Below are positions 35,431 through 46,787 of a stretch of 64,000 bases of DNA, piece by piece. The DNA is from Rhizomucor pusillus (Eukaryota; Mucoromycota; Mucoromycetes; Mucorales; Lichtheimiaceae): contig FWWN02000246.1 in assembly GCA_900175165.2 (NCBI GenBank), forward strand, positions 92,745 through 156,744, written 5' to 3'. Below the pieces are notes generated by a model. The model worked only from the letters and a program-made list of their open reading frames with translations, was not told the origin of the DNA and ran no database searches. The position numbers and the translations under genes were made by a program. How positions within the stretch are numbered: the stretch's first letter is position 1; each line of letters starts with the position of its first letter.

Positions 35431-36170
35431 CATGAGGATAACTGTATCGCCGAAAAGCTCATGCCCTATTGTAAGGCATACCATCTCTTTTATGGCAGTT
35501 TATATTTTAACTCGCCCTAGCCTTGACATGCTGCAGGCTCCAGTCAAAAGCTTGACGGAGAAATGCCTGGAAAGGACCACGGCGTGCCTCACAACGATTT
35601 TTGTTGTTAATGCGCTGTTCTTTCCAAGGACGACAGCTTCAAGGTCCAGTGGGATGGTGTTGGTTTCCCGGTCCGAGAGAACAAACTCGCCGCAAACGTG
35701 CTCGCCGAATTGGCGAAAAAAAAGAAGCCGGACGACAGAACGAAAATGCTCTCAAAAGCCAAAGTGGTCGTGGACACGAATGCCGGTTTCTTTGAGGATC
35801 AACCGGGGGAAGTTGTTCTGTCTGCTGTTCTACAATAATGTAAATAAGATCTTCCTTCTCCTAATATCAATCAATATAGATATGAAATTGAGCATTGATG
35901 TTTTAGTGGCGTTCAACACAGAATATCTGAAGAAGAACGTGTCGGAGGCAAGAAGTTACTTGGCAGAATCATTGGATCCACTGAGACCAAATGTGAAAGA
36001 AGATGGATACAGTGTCAATATGCTAATGCTCTCAAATTCACAAGTCTCCTCAGACCTTTCAGATGCGCCTGACATTGTGTCGTTTGCTTCGTTTCTACGC
36101 CGGTCAAGTTCCTCCTAAATCTCTTTTCCCTGACATGACGAATTTGACCTCTACTCTTCGCCATCTGGCT
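35431..36170 (+). pseudogene. Orphan coding fragments, disrupted
   Basis: Three plus-strand pieces look protein-coding but lie in different frames or are split by stops. At about 35618-35838 is a frame with VQWDGVGFPVRENKLAAN and AKVVVDTNAGFFEDQPGE. At about 35910-36090 is NTEYLKKNVSEARSYLAESL with VSSDLSDAPDIVSF. At about 36070-36173 is LRFYAGQVPPKSLFPDM and ASFPRDLLYLLTE before a stop. Together they look like remains of one gene interrupted by frameshifts or unrecognised introns. I do not recognise the family; a mobile element or lineage-specific gene is likely. Confidence 0.35.
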
Positions 36171-36173
36171 TCC

Positions 36174-39019
36174 TTCCCTCGGGACCTCCTTTATCTACTT
36201 ACAGAATGAAAGAAAGATAGCGTGTTGATGAATCCGGAGCCAATTGTAGCGCAGTGTCAGTAGTATTTGTTTGAGAAAATAATGTGCGAAACCTTGTCGC
36301 TTGCACAGGCAAATCAAAGCAGCATCTCTTCACGGCTGAGAGAAAGAAAACTGATAGATTGTAAACCACACAGAGTGAGGCCGGTGTACCATCCAGCTAT
36401 CCTCCTCCTCCTCATCTCCATAGCATCCTTACGATGGAGGATGGCCATCGCCGCGACCAAACCCTGCGTTCCTTCAACCTAGCTTCCCATCTGTGATTCA
36501 CCGGGCTGGTTGCTGTCATGGTTGACCAAGTGATAAAACAATAATTTAGCAGATTCTCAGCAAGGCTTCGGTGTTTATCCACCATCATCGCAGATGCCCA
36601 CGCCAGACGTGCACGAGCAAAACCAGTATCTACCTCCATCTAGCAATCATCCACCTTAACCCTATTAACTGGTTGGATATAAATTCAATGAAGGAAATCG
36701 CCATGCTTATTATCTGAGAAACCAATCATAGTTTGTGCGGCCGTTTTCTGCTTTTCTGCGTTCTGCATTGATGTTGGGGCCAGCGGGGTAATTACTGTGT
36801 CCACTTGTTTTTGATACATAGATCACGATGTCTTAATAACGTAGCATGCAATTCAGATCTTAATTCGTCGATGCTTTAGCCGAAAGTAATTTAGCAGTCA
36901 CTGTTGAATTTGCGAGGCGAAAACGATACGGGGCCCCACATTGCAATGTTTCCTCGGGTTTTCTCATTTCTTCCCTCGCAAAGAGGTCAAGCTTGGGAAT
37001 TGGTATGGAAAGATTTTTGCAGTCCGTACGTCTCAGCCCACGCCCTTTCTCCCAGTGAGTTGCAAAGCAAGCAAAAAAGAATTTATCAGCAATGTAGCTC
37101 AGACAGTGCATTCTTTAGGTCTCTCCCCCGCCCCCGCGCAAGTCCGATCTTCCCATGGTCCCAAAGGAACCCTCAAGCCTCGCCAGGCTTCCTCTCAAGG
37201 AAGGATTGGTTCTGCCTTTTCCGATAGCAGGAGAAAAGGTCGCAGCGGCTGTGGTTTGCAGTGGAGTGGGCTTGGTGTGCCGGTTTCCTGTCCTCTAACC
37301 CTTTCCACGCCCGCTGTAGTAACATGGTCTGTCGATGTGATGTCGATTGCATGAAAGGGATATGAAGAAAAAGGAAACCGGGCTTGGCCCTGCAGGTAGA
37401 AAGCAGGTCTTCGGTGAAGTCTTCAGGTTGCGCCGACGCATTCGGCCAGCAGCTCGGGTTCCAAGTGGAGTTGTTTTTGATGTGCCGGCCTTTTTGTCCT
37501 CTTGCCCCACATTCGAGCTGCCATCGACCTGTTGGCTTGGGGTAGGTAGTAACTAAAACACCCGGGTCAGGGCCCTATGGCGAGGATACGGGCCCACGGT
37601 GTTTCGCCCTTGCAAGTCGGTCAAGTCATTATTGGGGCATTCAAGACATTCAAGACATCCAAGGCTTCATTGTAAACGCTAAGTATCGTTCCCATTTATC
37701 ATGCACTTTCAGTGGTTAAGGCTTCTTTCTACAAGTCCCACTTCCCAAGGATCTCAAGGCATTCAAGGCTTCTCGATGTGTTCAAAGCATCCACGGCAGC
37801 AATCCAAGGCGAATCCAGGCAGTCTAAGGTGCTCAAGGCCGGATAATTGAGATTTTACGCTCCTATTTCACCAGCAATGGTATACCTCTGCACAAGGACA
37901 ACAGCTGCAAAGAGGATACAGATCATATCTGTAGAACCTTGCCTGCCTTTTGGAAACTGGCGGTGCCGCCTCCTCGCGGTGGTTTCTGGACATATCTTCG
38001 GTTTTACTTTGTACTGCTTGACGTGAACTAAACGGACCCAATATATTAGAAAGAAAGGATAGAAATGAATCATGTAAATAAAGCAGTTGTCCTAAGTCAA
38101 AAAGCGTTTGTTATTTTCATGCGATTCATGAGAAATCTAAAAGTCCTCATTTCTTTCCAGCTTTCTGGATATTTCGATGGATGAGCATCACAGCGCTGGT
38201 TAGATGCTTTTGCTGAACCAGATGGTGCTATGTATTACAGAGACAGACGCAGCCAGAGTGTCAAGTCCAGATGAGAAAGAAATGATTCGATCGCTATATA
38301 CGGCACTTTACATAATACAGTTCTCAATATTAGTGCGTAGCGTGGAAAAATGACGTTGAGAGAAGATATCCGATTGTAACTTTTTCCAACCGACAAACAC
38401 TTGCGCCGAGCAGCAAGCAGGACTTCCTTCAGCCATCCAATTTACGTAGAATTGATCTGCGGTCCGCTCTGTTGCTCCGGATAGTACGCTTCTCCTTTCC
38501 ATCGCGGCCCCGAAAGGAGCGTGTAGTTGTCGACACATCATCCTATCCGCACAAATACAGCTGATGACACTCTCTCTTTGTGCCCGGCCACTGCCTCTTC
38601 ATCTTTCCTGATTATCCTGTTGCTAGGCACGTTCGTCCTGTAGCGGCCATTTTCAACGCTGAAACAATTCGTTCGTGGCTTCGTGGCCTGGTTCGCCTTT
38701 CAATGCATAGATTGATTTGCCAACGACAGAAATGGACCTGCAGAACTATTCGCTAGCAAACTTGAATCACCTCTGCAATGGAGGGATACTTTGATAGCAA
38801 AAAATAAATCACTACAAATACTATGAACAATAATTCACTGCTTTCACCAAATGAATACCATGCTTCATTTTAATATCGCAAGCTCCCATTCTTTTTCTTT
38901 CTTAATGTGAGGTATATCTTCATCTTTTCTTTGTACGCCCGTGCGTCTGATCGTCAAGGACTTTGCAAATGCTAAACACCGACTGGTTGTGTGTAACGTA
39001 TTTTCTGTTAACTCAATTT
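36174..39019. other. Long gene-poor, repeat-like tract
   Basis: About 2.8 kb without a supportable gene. Overlapping open frames at 36900-37560 are Pro/Ser/Arg-rich and shift frame repeatedly, as expected for a decayed element, but show no recognisable domain. The section 37615-37850 is a degenerate short repeat (listed separately). The remainder to 39019 has only short frames. Confidence 0.4.
37615..37850. repeat. Degenerate CATTCAAGRC-type repeat cluster
   Basis: A 10-12 base theme recurs many times in about 235 bases: CATTCAAGACATTCAAGACATCCAAGGCTTC at the left end, then CAAGGCATTCAAGGCTTC, TTCAAAGCATCC, CAATCCAAGGCGAATCCAGGC and TCTAAGGTGCTCAAGGCC. Units are imperfect and spacing varies, so this is an old tandem or clustered repeat. 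No coding interpretation holds across it. Confidence 0.6.
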
Positions 39020-39961
39020 TTATTTCCGTCGCACGCGATTGTTGGAAACAACCAAAGATTGCATCGTCTGCGCCAATGAAACCGGAGAATCATCATCTGA
39101 ATCAGAGTTGCTACTTTCCATATCTAGTTTCTCTTTGACAGTTTCCTTGTACTTGTCTGCGGCGGACAGCAGTTTAGACGGCATAGCATTCGAGGATAAC
39201 GAGGCAATTGGCACCAAATCCTCGTCTGCCACATATTCTCGGTCTTCTGCAAGCAGGGAAGGTGAATTTTTGCTGGCAGAACGCGGCGAAGTGACATATG
39301 CCAACGGTATATTGTCATCCTCATCGTCATCATCGTTGTCATGGTGATATCTGCGACTGCGCTTTGTGGCTGGTGGTGATCTATGCTGCCTTTTCAGGTC
39401 GTCGGCGGATGAGTACCCTCGTACGAGTCGCAAGGGAGGTACCTGAGAGCGCTGTGATGGAGGGGCAATTAATGGCGGTTGCATTTTCGATGTAGGGTGG
39501 TGTTTACGAGTAGGTGAGATCAAGTACTTGTCGGCGGCGGCTGCGGTAACAGCAGCGCTGCTTCGATGAGGTGAAGGAGGAGGTGAAGGATGGACGCCAC
39601 AGAGCTTATTCAACGCGTCTTCTCGTGCCATGAGGGTCTTTGCTCTTCGCAGAAATTGCATGTCGGGAATCTCGCGTGGTGGTGGACGACGGGTTGTGTC
39701 ATATATTTGAGTGCGTTTCTTGTCATTGGAGGAGAGGTGATGGGGAGGATTGGGTTTAGATCTTGAGAGCGTTGGGGGAGGAGAATATGGGTCCTCGGCA
39801 CCAGCGGTCCATTCCCGAGGACTGGAGCTCGTCTTTTCGGGAAGAGAAGGCGGTGGTGCCTGACGTGCAGATTCCTTTCGAAATAATTTCATTAGGGGTT
39901 TTGGTTTTTTGGACCGCTTTGCTCCCAAACTACCAGAGCTTGATGGGAGTACTTCAACCAT
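39020..39961 (-). CDS. Intrinsically disordered hypothetical protein
   Basis: Single-exon frame, 313 residues from the Met at 39961 (an in-frame upstream Met at 40012 is possible). The protein starts MVEVLPSSSGSLGAKRSKK and is rich in Ser, Pro, Lys and Arg. There are several PPP and SPPPSP runs, a polyalanine stretch (AAVTAAAADKYL), basic clusters (KRSRRYHH) and an acidic block (DNDDDDEDDNIPLAY). The motif acidic-xxIPLA/VPIAS occurs twice (DDNIPLAYV and EDLVPIASL), which may be short linear interaction motifs. No membrane helix or folded domain is seen. Function unknown; low sequence complexity could be mistaken for coding, but 313 stop-free codons favour a real gene. Confidence 0.55.
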   Translation of the reverse strand: MVEVLPSSSGSLGAKRSKKPKPLMKLFRKESARQAPPPSLPEKTSSSPREWTAGAEDPYSPPPTLSRSKPNPPHHLSSNDKKRTQIYDTTRRPPPREIPDMQFLRRAKTLMAREDALNKLCGVHPSPPPSPHRSSAAVTAAAADKYLISPTRKHHPTSKMQPPLIAPPSQRSQVPPLRLVRGYSSADDLKRQHRSPPATKRSRRYHHDNDDDDEDDNIPLAYVTSPRSASKNSPSLLAEDREYVADEDLVPIASLSSNAMPSKLLSAADKYKETVKEKLDMESSNSDSDDDSPVSLAQTMQSLVVSNNRVRRK

Positions 39962-40620
39962 GATGCCGTGGTGGTGGAAGGTTAAGAAGAAGTAGAAAAG
40001 ATGGACATACACTCAGTGAGACAGAAAACTCTTTTGTTCCATCTCATGTTGCACTAGGCGGACTTGGCGATAATCGTTACACGAAGTTGTTGGATTTCAT
40101 ACATTCGGATGTCTCATGAGCTGCGAAGGCCACACTTTAACTTGAATAACCTCTTCGTGTTCGCCAGATCCATCGTACTGATAAAGGTATTCCGATTTGA
40201 TGAGGAAAAAGGCTTGCCACCAGACAACGGCAACAGTGGACACTTTGAAAGCAACAATCCTTTCCGACGGAACTTCATCAACGAGGTCGACTCCACCAGC
40301 GACCGACGGGGAAGGGCGGGGACTGCCAGCAGGTAGTGGAATGCTCGATTCTATCGGACTGGACGCGGATTAACCCATAGTCGTTGGTTCGGTAATATTG
40401 AAAGAATGTTTTCCTATATACGTACAACCGACCTCCGCCGATGAAGCGCCGGTCCTCCACAGATTCATTCAGCCTCTGCAGACAACAGCGGTGGCTCCTC
40501 CGACAGGATATTGGCACCTGCAGAATTGAATATAATTAGCATCTGGTCCTTCTCGCCACATCTTCATATCGTACTTTTTTATCTGTTCAACATGTCTTCA
40601 TCCGTCAGAGTAGTAAGCAG

Positions 40621-40683
<63 letters not shown>

Positions 40684-41126
40684 GTTGCTAACTGCAATTA
40701 TATCATAGCTAGATTTTACAGCTCTGTGCCAGTCTCGTTATTTACCTCCGGGACCTTCATAAATCAAAACACATTTCTATCGCAATTACAATATATTTGA
40801 GTGAATTAAAGACTTGATTATAGGATACTATGTAATTGATAATCTAAATTGTCTTTTTGGATGACCAGTCTGGTACTCATCCGAGCCAGGTTCATAAAGG
40901 TTAACTACCGCCGGAGCAAGATTTCATGGACAATGTGGTCCACGTGGACCCAAAGGAGCAATTTGTCCTTTCATAACTATGATATAGCTATTAACAATTG
41001 CTTTAGCAGTGAAACTGGAAGCAGGAATAGTTACCATGCTAAAGAGTATCAATGCATGCAGGTACTTGGGCGAGCGGGCTTGTAATACTTGCAAGAGGTA
41101 CTGTTGCGTTTCAGAGTGTATATGCA
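39962..41126. other. Intergenic with microsatellite
   Basis: About 1.2 kb between the disordered-protein gene and the transposon nest. Apart from the (CTA)n microsatellite at 40621-40682, I see only short frames and no domain. Confidence 0.4.
40621..40682. repeat. (CTA)20 microsatellite
   Basis: Twenty perfect CTA units plus two bases. One frame reads as polytyrosine, but no gene context supports translation. Perfection suggests recent activity and likely length variation between strains. Confidence 0.95.
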
Positions 41127-41150
41127 GTGTATTTATTAATGGGTGCTAAT
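41127..41150 (+). repeat. Candidate left terminal inverted repeat
   Basis: The reverse complement of this segment (ATTAGCACCCATTAATAAATACAC) resembles 46493-46517 (ATTAGTACCCATTAAAAATACAG) with about two mismatches and small gaps. The pair encloses all the piggyBac-like and IS630-like debris. Could be the ends of a 5.4-kb element or chance similarity of AT-rich DNA. Confidence 0.35.
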
Positions 41151-41371
41151 CGGAGGTGTCCATTAATGGACACTTTTTAAATTTTCTGCCCAATAAAACG
41201 CTTTTATTGCAAAGCCAGACCAATGAAAGTATTCCTTAGCACCTGAAGTTTAATTATTCAGGACTGGAAGCGCCGTGCGTTACGTCCCTATCTCGCGATC
41301 TTCGCTTGATTTACTCTGATCTCTGCTTATTGCATCTCTTCCGACAAATGCCGCCAGCATCACCTTACCTA

Positions 41372-41930
41372 GGTAAACGCTCGTATTTCTGTCTCGCCTC
41401 GCTTCTTGAGGTCCTTGCCGGTCTATGAGTCCCTTAGGAATACTGTGTCTCTGGACACGCCTGGAATCAAGCTCTTCGAGGTCATTACTGGGCCAACTAC
41501 CATCAACGACCGGCCTGCCTGGCTGGTTAAACTGGATCAGTTTCCGGATCAAGAGATCTCACTTTTACCAACGAGCTTTCGTTTTGAAGGACGACGTTCT
41601 GCAACTCGCCGGCCTGCTCCCAGCGTGACGCCTGCCCCCACTGTTGAGGCTGAAGATCCAAATTTTATGGATAATGCCATGGGGGAATCTTCTGAAGCCG
41701 TTGATGCAGATGTCGATGCTGACGAGGAACTCGACCTATGCTGGCAAGAAGGGGAAGTAACCGTCGACAGGCGTGTTGCAAACCCCAACGAAGCCTTTTC
41801 AGGACGTGCTACGCTGCACCTACCGGCGAAAGAGTATGCATCGCCAGCGTTGTATTCTTGAGATTCTTTCCACCACACTGCTGAAGCGACATGTTTGGGA
41901 TTGAAAAGAAGACTTGAGGAGCTGGAGAAT
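41372..41930 (+). mobile_element. piggyBac-like element, N-terminal remnant
   Basis: Decayed copy of the N-terminal part of a piggyBac-type transposase. It is a paralogue of the copy at 44300: NARISVSPRFLRS here against NARVSVTPHFLRR there. Both share the acidic block followed by a tryptophan and VTVD (LDLCWQEGEVTVD here, IDLAWDDVDVTVD there) and then EAFSGRAT against QAFRGRAC. The frame is broken near 41850, where the expected EYFLRFLP continuation appears in another frame, and the whole DDE catalytic domain is absent. A 49-codon coiled-coil-like frame follows (41877-42023). Confidence 0.65.
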
Positions 41931-42479
41931 TTAAAGCATTATTATGAGGAAGAACTAGGACTGGTTCGGGAGGAAGAGGCGTTGATCCACAAGAAGTTAA
42001 AACGGTATGAACGAAAGCTTTGAGCATGTGGCAGTTTGTTGCGTTGATTTGTGAAAATAAATACGACGTCGTTTGAGGGGAATTAATGGAGTCGGTGAAC
42101 TTAGCTTGTGCATATTTATCAATAGTAGTTTCTGTGTATGAATAAGGTCATTCACCCAAGGAATGAGCTGTAGACAAGAAATCCCACCTACCTATTCTGT
42201 CCCTGTCTCATGAAACCAAATGTATCAATCATGTTTCTTAACAGAATGCCATTCTACACAAAAACCTGATGATAGAACGATTGGTTCTCAACAGTAGCTC
42301 AAGTACGTCATGGGATAGGGCAAAAGCTCGCCGGAAGCTTTATTCGTCCACCTGCAACTAATTGTCCTTTCAGACAACACCTCAATAAACATAGCCGACC
42401 AAAGTTCAGCCTTGAAATTCACTTTCGCGGAGGCAGCCCAAATTGAAAAAGGAAGCTCAAGTTTAGGATCTGTAATTCA

Positions 42480-42660
42480 TTCTTCCAGCACTGTACCAGA
42501 TCCTTTTCTTGCTGCCTACTCTCCGTTCCTCAACCCTATTGAAGAGTTTTGGGCCAAGCTTAAGGACATAGTTAACAAGGACCCTGCATCAGTCAGGGAA
42601 AACACAAAACTGAGTGCGCGTATTCAAGTATTCGGCGTGCGTCTGAGCAAATCACTCGCG
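42480..42660 (+). mobile_element. IS630/Tc1-type transposase fragment
   Basis: A short plus-strand remnant reads AAYSPFLNPIEEFWAKLKDI, which matches the third catalytic residue region of DDE_3 transposases (YSPxLNPIExxW). Upstream catalytic motifs are absent, so this is only the 3' end of a transposase gene. It differs from the minus-strand copy that follows (YSPELSPIEQFW), so it comes from a separate insertion. Confidence 0.7.
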
Positions 42661-42932
42661 AAGACTACCAAGGCTGGATACGACATTGGTGAGATGGGGT
42701 TTGTGAATCTGGACTTTCTGTCATATTCATTGTCGTTGACCCAGATTCGCTTGGCCGACTCAATTTGGCCGAACTGGCTCACATTTGCTAAAGTGACTTA
42801 TATTCAGATCACTGACCCATTTTCGCTGGGCCTGACCAAATTCTACTTTTAGCACTGTACCCTGTAAAAAGTAATAAAATGAAATGACTTACCTGATTGG
42901 AAGTTCTTGGCCAGCAATTAAGCCATGCAGCA

Positions 42933-44200
42933 TTACATATTTTCTCTGTTGCAGCATTTATCCCAGCAATGATGCGATTGAGAGGCGAAACCGTAGAAAT
43001 CGCTAAACGTTAAGCTGTTACAAGCATCACTGGTTCTGGTCGATAAAGTCTCTTTTTCCAGAAACCTGTGGCGCTTAACTTTGCTTTTAGCTACAGACCA
43101 GAATTGCTCTATTGGGCTGAGCTCAGGAGAATATAAAGGGAGATAAGCATAGCGATATCCTCGAGACGTAATACATTTCGCTATATCTTCAGATTTGTGT
43201 ATAGGAGCATTATCCATAACGAGATAGTGGCCTTCATTAGTGGATATATGTCCATTTCATCCAAAGTGTCTTTCAAAAAGCTAATGTAATGTCCCGTAAC
43301 AGTACCAGTGCTCACGTGTCCAGACTCTTGTCCAGCTTATCTTTTAACAGGTTTTGGTATTCTCAAGCTTACTTTGATTAAACCTGAAGCAGAGATAGCA
43401 CCCAATATAGTCGTGGTCTTTGCTCTCGTGGTTGGCACTGTAACAACAGCAGGAGTGATTTCTTAGACCAAGCCCTCGTACGTTTCATATTTATATGAAA
43501 TGCAGACTCATCAAGAAACACACAGTTGGTCAAGAAGTTCCATGTTAGTTTGTTCCCACTTGAGAACCCAATCACGTCGTTCCTCAATCTTTTCTGGGCT
43601 ATTTCTCTCCACAGACTGGAACTCTGCTTGTTTCACGGGAAGGTTACACTCTGTCCTCATGAAGTTATAAACAGTGCTATGGGTGACTTTAAGACCATCG
43701 AACTGTTGCAATTAATGCTCAGTCACTTCGACGACAACAGCAGAGGGATTAGCATCAATAAAATTCAATAACAGCCTTGACGTGTTCCTCAGTCAAAATG
43801 CGTCTACAAGCTTTCTTTTTACCGCTCTCAAAGATGCTACCGAGACTCTCCTCATAGTGTTTGACCCATCTCTGGGCTGTGCCAGCGTGAATACCCAATT
43901 GTTTCGCTGCAGCAGAAGCACTCATACACTTCTCGATCTTCAGTTTAAAGAATCTGGCCTTATCTTAAGGAGTGTAAGAAGTATGCATACGTTTTTCAGT
44001 CACTTCCCTCATACGAGAATCCTCATCTCTAGGCTTATCTACTTGCATCGAGTCAGCTCGAGATCTCTCCGCAGGCTTCTTTTGCAAATACTGAGTATGA
44101 GAACTAATCGTCTCAAGAGCAAATTGTTCCTGGTCAATGAAGAAGTCTATGGGCTCAGATCTACAATTTTCATCAACTACATTTCCTTGTCAATTTTCGT
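42933..44200 (-). mobile_element. IS630/Tc1-like transposon, degenerate transposase
   Basis: Minus-strand transposase relic with several stops and frameshifts. In order: an N-terminal helix-turn-helix (MSASAAAKQLGIHAGTAQRW), RRILTEEHVKAVIEF, a second HTH-like part (GLKVTHSTVYNFMRTECNLP), first catalytic Asp in NCVFLDESAFHINMKR, second in MDNAPIHKSEDIAK, and third position Glu in YSPELSPIEQFWSVAK. The motif order is that of DDE_3 transposases common in Mucorales. A close relative of the middle part recurs at 60940-61200. Not functional as it stands. Confidence 0.85.
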
Positions 44201-44299
44201 ATAAACATTGAGCACTCATGTTTGAAATTGATTGCATTTTGGACCCTGAATTCTCTTGCTTTCTCTTCCTAATCGCGCACTTAAGTCTAACTTTCTATT

Positions 44300-46228
44300 A
44301 TGCCGCGCATTTCTTCAAATCTCGCCATCAACGCTAGAGTCTCTGTTACCCCTCACTTTCTTCGTCGCAATGGTGCCCTTGAGACACTGGAAGGCTTCAT
44401 TGACCCGAGTTCGCCAGGTGCGCGTCTCTTTGGCGCGATTCAAGCCGAAATTATGGATGGAGCCACAAAAAAGTACGAGATCGCATTCGACGTGCTTCCT
44501 AATCGCACGTTTATCTTAGGCGCTGGCTCTGAAAAGTACGAAGTTCCTCGCCGTACACCAGCCAGAACTTTGCAAGACGTGACCAATGGTTCTGTCAACT
44601 CTCGCGACCAGGAAGACCCTGATCTGCTCGAAGATGCCTTTGATGATGTTGAGGAAGAGTCTGAGGAGGAGATCGATCTCGCCTGGGATGATGTGGATGT
44701 TACGGTCGATATCTGTCGTTCTCGACCCGAGCAAGCTTTTCGTGGTAGAGCCTGCATCAACCTTCGCTGCGATGCAACGCCAGCAGAGTATTTCCTTCGT
44801 TTCCTGCCTGTTCATTACATTCAAACAGTAGTGATCCCGGCAATCACTGAGCACGTCACAACAGTGTTGCCTAGGTGGAAATCTGTCACGTTTCCAGAGT
44901 ACTTGACCTGGATCGCATTGTTCGTTGTTATGACGACCAATGTTATTATGGAAAAAACCGCCTATTGGCATAAAAGTGCCTTTCCATTCGGTCCTTCTTT
45001 CGGCTTCTCCGTTTGGATGAAGATGGAGCGTTTCGAGCAGCTCACCAGGTTCCACGTTTTCGAAGTTACTGACGCTGCGAAACATGCTGCAGATAAACTG
45101 TACCAGATCCGTGCGTTCTTGGATGTTTATAACGAGAATCTCAAGGACGCTCTCTCGCCTGGAAAACATCTTTGCGTCGATGAATCGATGAACCAGTGGT
45201 TAGGTCACGGTATGCCGAATTTGAAGAAGATTCCACGCAAACCCTATTCAATCGCTCAGGAATTTAAGACCATCGCAGGTACGGAAACATGTTGTATCTA
45301 TCGCCTAGATATAACTGGCGATGAAATGTGCAAGAAGTCTGAAGACACTCAGCCAAAGAACATCGCATGCGTGCTTCGTCTTACCGAGCCGTGTTCCACT
45401 CTGGACGACCGATCGTTGCAGATTCCTGGTTCGGTTCACCAGCAATGGTACGGGCATTGAAGGAGCGCGGACTCTTTGTAATAATGCAGGTCAAGAAGAA
45501 ACGATACTGGCCGTGAGGTATCCCCGGACAGGACATGTTGGAGTCTCTGGGTCGTGAAGTAGGGTCAACGGCAGTCAGGAGATCGCGTGAGGATGATGTC
45601 TATGTCGCTGCCCTCCGTGATAAGAAACCAAAGTGCGTATAGCGAACGCAGGTACTACCACCCCAGGCAACAGCGTTTTCCGTTGAATAAACGACCGTTT
45701 GGAGACATTTCCTCGGCCGGCTGTCTTGACGAGTATGAGGAACACAAAGGCGCAGTAGACACGGCGAATAACCATCGTGATAACATGACATCGTTTCATG
45801 ACGTCATGAAAACATATGGGTGGGGTATGCGCCGCTTGGCTTTTTTTCTGTCCATCGTTGAAGCGAATGCATTCTCTGCATTCAAGCACTTTAGAGACAA
45901 CGCAAATGACATCTTGCACTTCGAGTTCCGTTGGCGCCTCGCCCAGTCCCTTTTGGATTATGTTGAAAACATCCAAAGGCCTGTAAAGCTTTCTGGACCT
46001 TCGCTAAGACCCCGAGTATCATCCGTTACTCATAGAATCATTTCTCTAGGCAGAACGTCTAGTGGAAAATACACAAGGAGACACTGTGTGGTATGCCACA
46101 AGCGGACTCAAAATGGATGTTTGTGTGACCCCAATCGAGGTCTTGTAAGGTTTGTTATGCCTCCCACATCAAAGACAACAAATAAAAAATACTTGGTATT
46201 ATTGTTTGGAACTTTGGGTTTCTGGTGA
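44300..46228 (+). mobile_element. piggyBac-like transposase, disrupted
   Basis: Nearly full-length piggyBac-type (DDE_Tnp_1_7) transposase relic. The first 386 codons are open: an acidic N-terminal part (EEESEEEIDLAWDDV), the core opening YFLRFLPVHYIQTVVIPAI, and the catalytic Asp region GKHLCVDESMNQWLGHGMP with KIPRKPYSIAQEFKTIA. After about 45400 the frame shifts; VADSWFGSPAMVRALKERG and VKKKRYWP continue in another frame, with in-frame stops after WP and later. The C-terminal part (45700-46160) is open again with a Cys-rich end (CVVCHKRTQNGCLCDPNRG). No intact protein can be made from it. Confidence 0.8.
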
Positions 46229-46492
46229 TATAATTTTCTTGTATGTCGCTCGTGTTCCTTAACAACAATCGTCAATCAAAAACTGTGCCGAATTCGGCGC
46301 ACCTAAATTTTCCAAAACCGACCGACCTGCGATCTGCCCTTGCTCGCTAGCAACCACAGGCAGCATGCCAAATTAATTTGACAGACAGAAGAGATGTAGG
46401 ACTTCATGCTAATACCGGTCTTTTATTCCTCTGATGCATTGGGCCGAAGTTATAAGGCTTTGTTACTGTGCCGATTTCTGCACAGTCGGACA

Positions 46493-46517
46493 AATTAGTA
46501 CCCATTAAAAATACAGT
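46493..46517 (-). repeat. Candidate right terminal inverted repeat
   Basis: Partner of 41127-41150 in inverted orientation. It lies about 270 bases after the last piggyBac-like codons and about 270 bases before the CEP104 start. No target-site duplication was confirmed. Confidence 0.35.
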
Positions 46518-46787
46518 ATTCTATGAAATGAAATAAGAAAAATAGAAATGAGGGGTCAGGGACGATCAAGCGACTACATTAGACACGGTGACACTCACGT
46601 TTGGAATACCAAAAAGGTGTCAGCGATCGGCTAGCCACGCTACTTTTTGTGTATGTGAGGACCCCATTGCCATGTGTCACAAGCTGCGAGCCCTTTCTAG
46701 TCATATACCACATGCACAGGATGAAACTACTCGCTGCCGAGCAAAATCCAGTCCCCTTTTCCCTTTCCTTTTTCCCTTCTCCAAATA

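Noticed and set aside
40511..40708. Plus-strand frame with 20 tyrosines
   Set aside because: It is the translation of the (CTA)20 microsatellite; flanking codons show no protein features.
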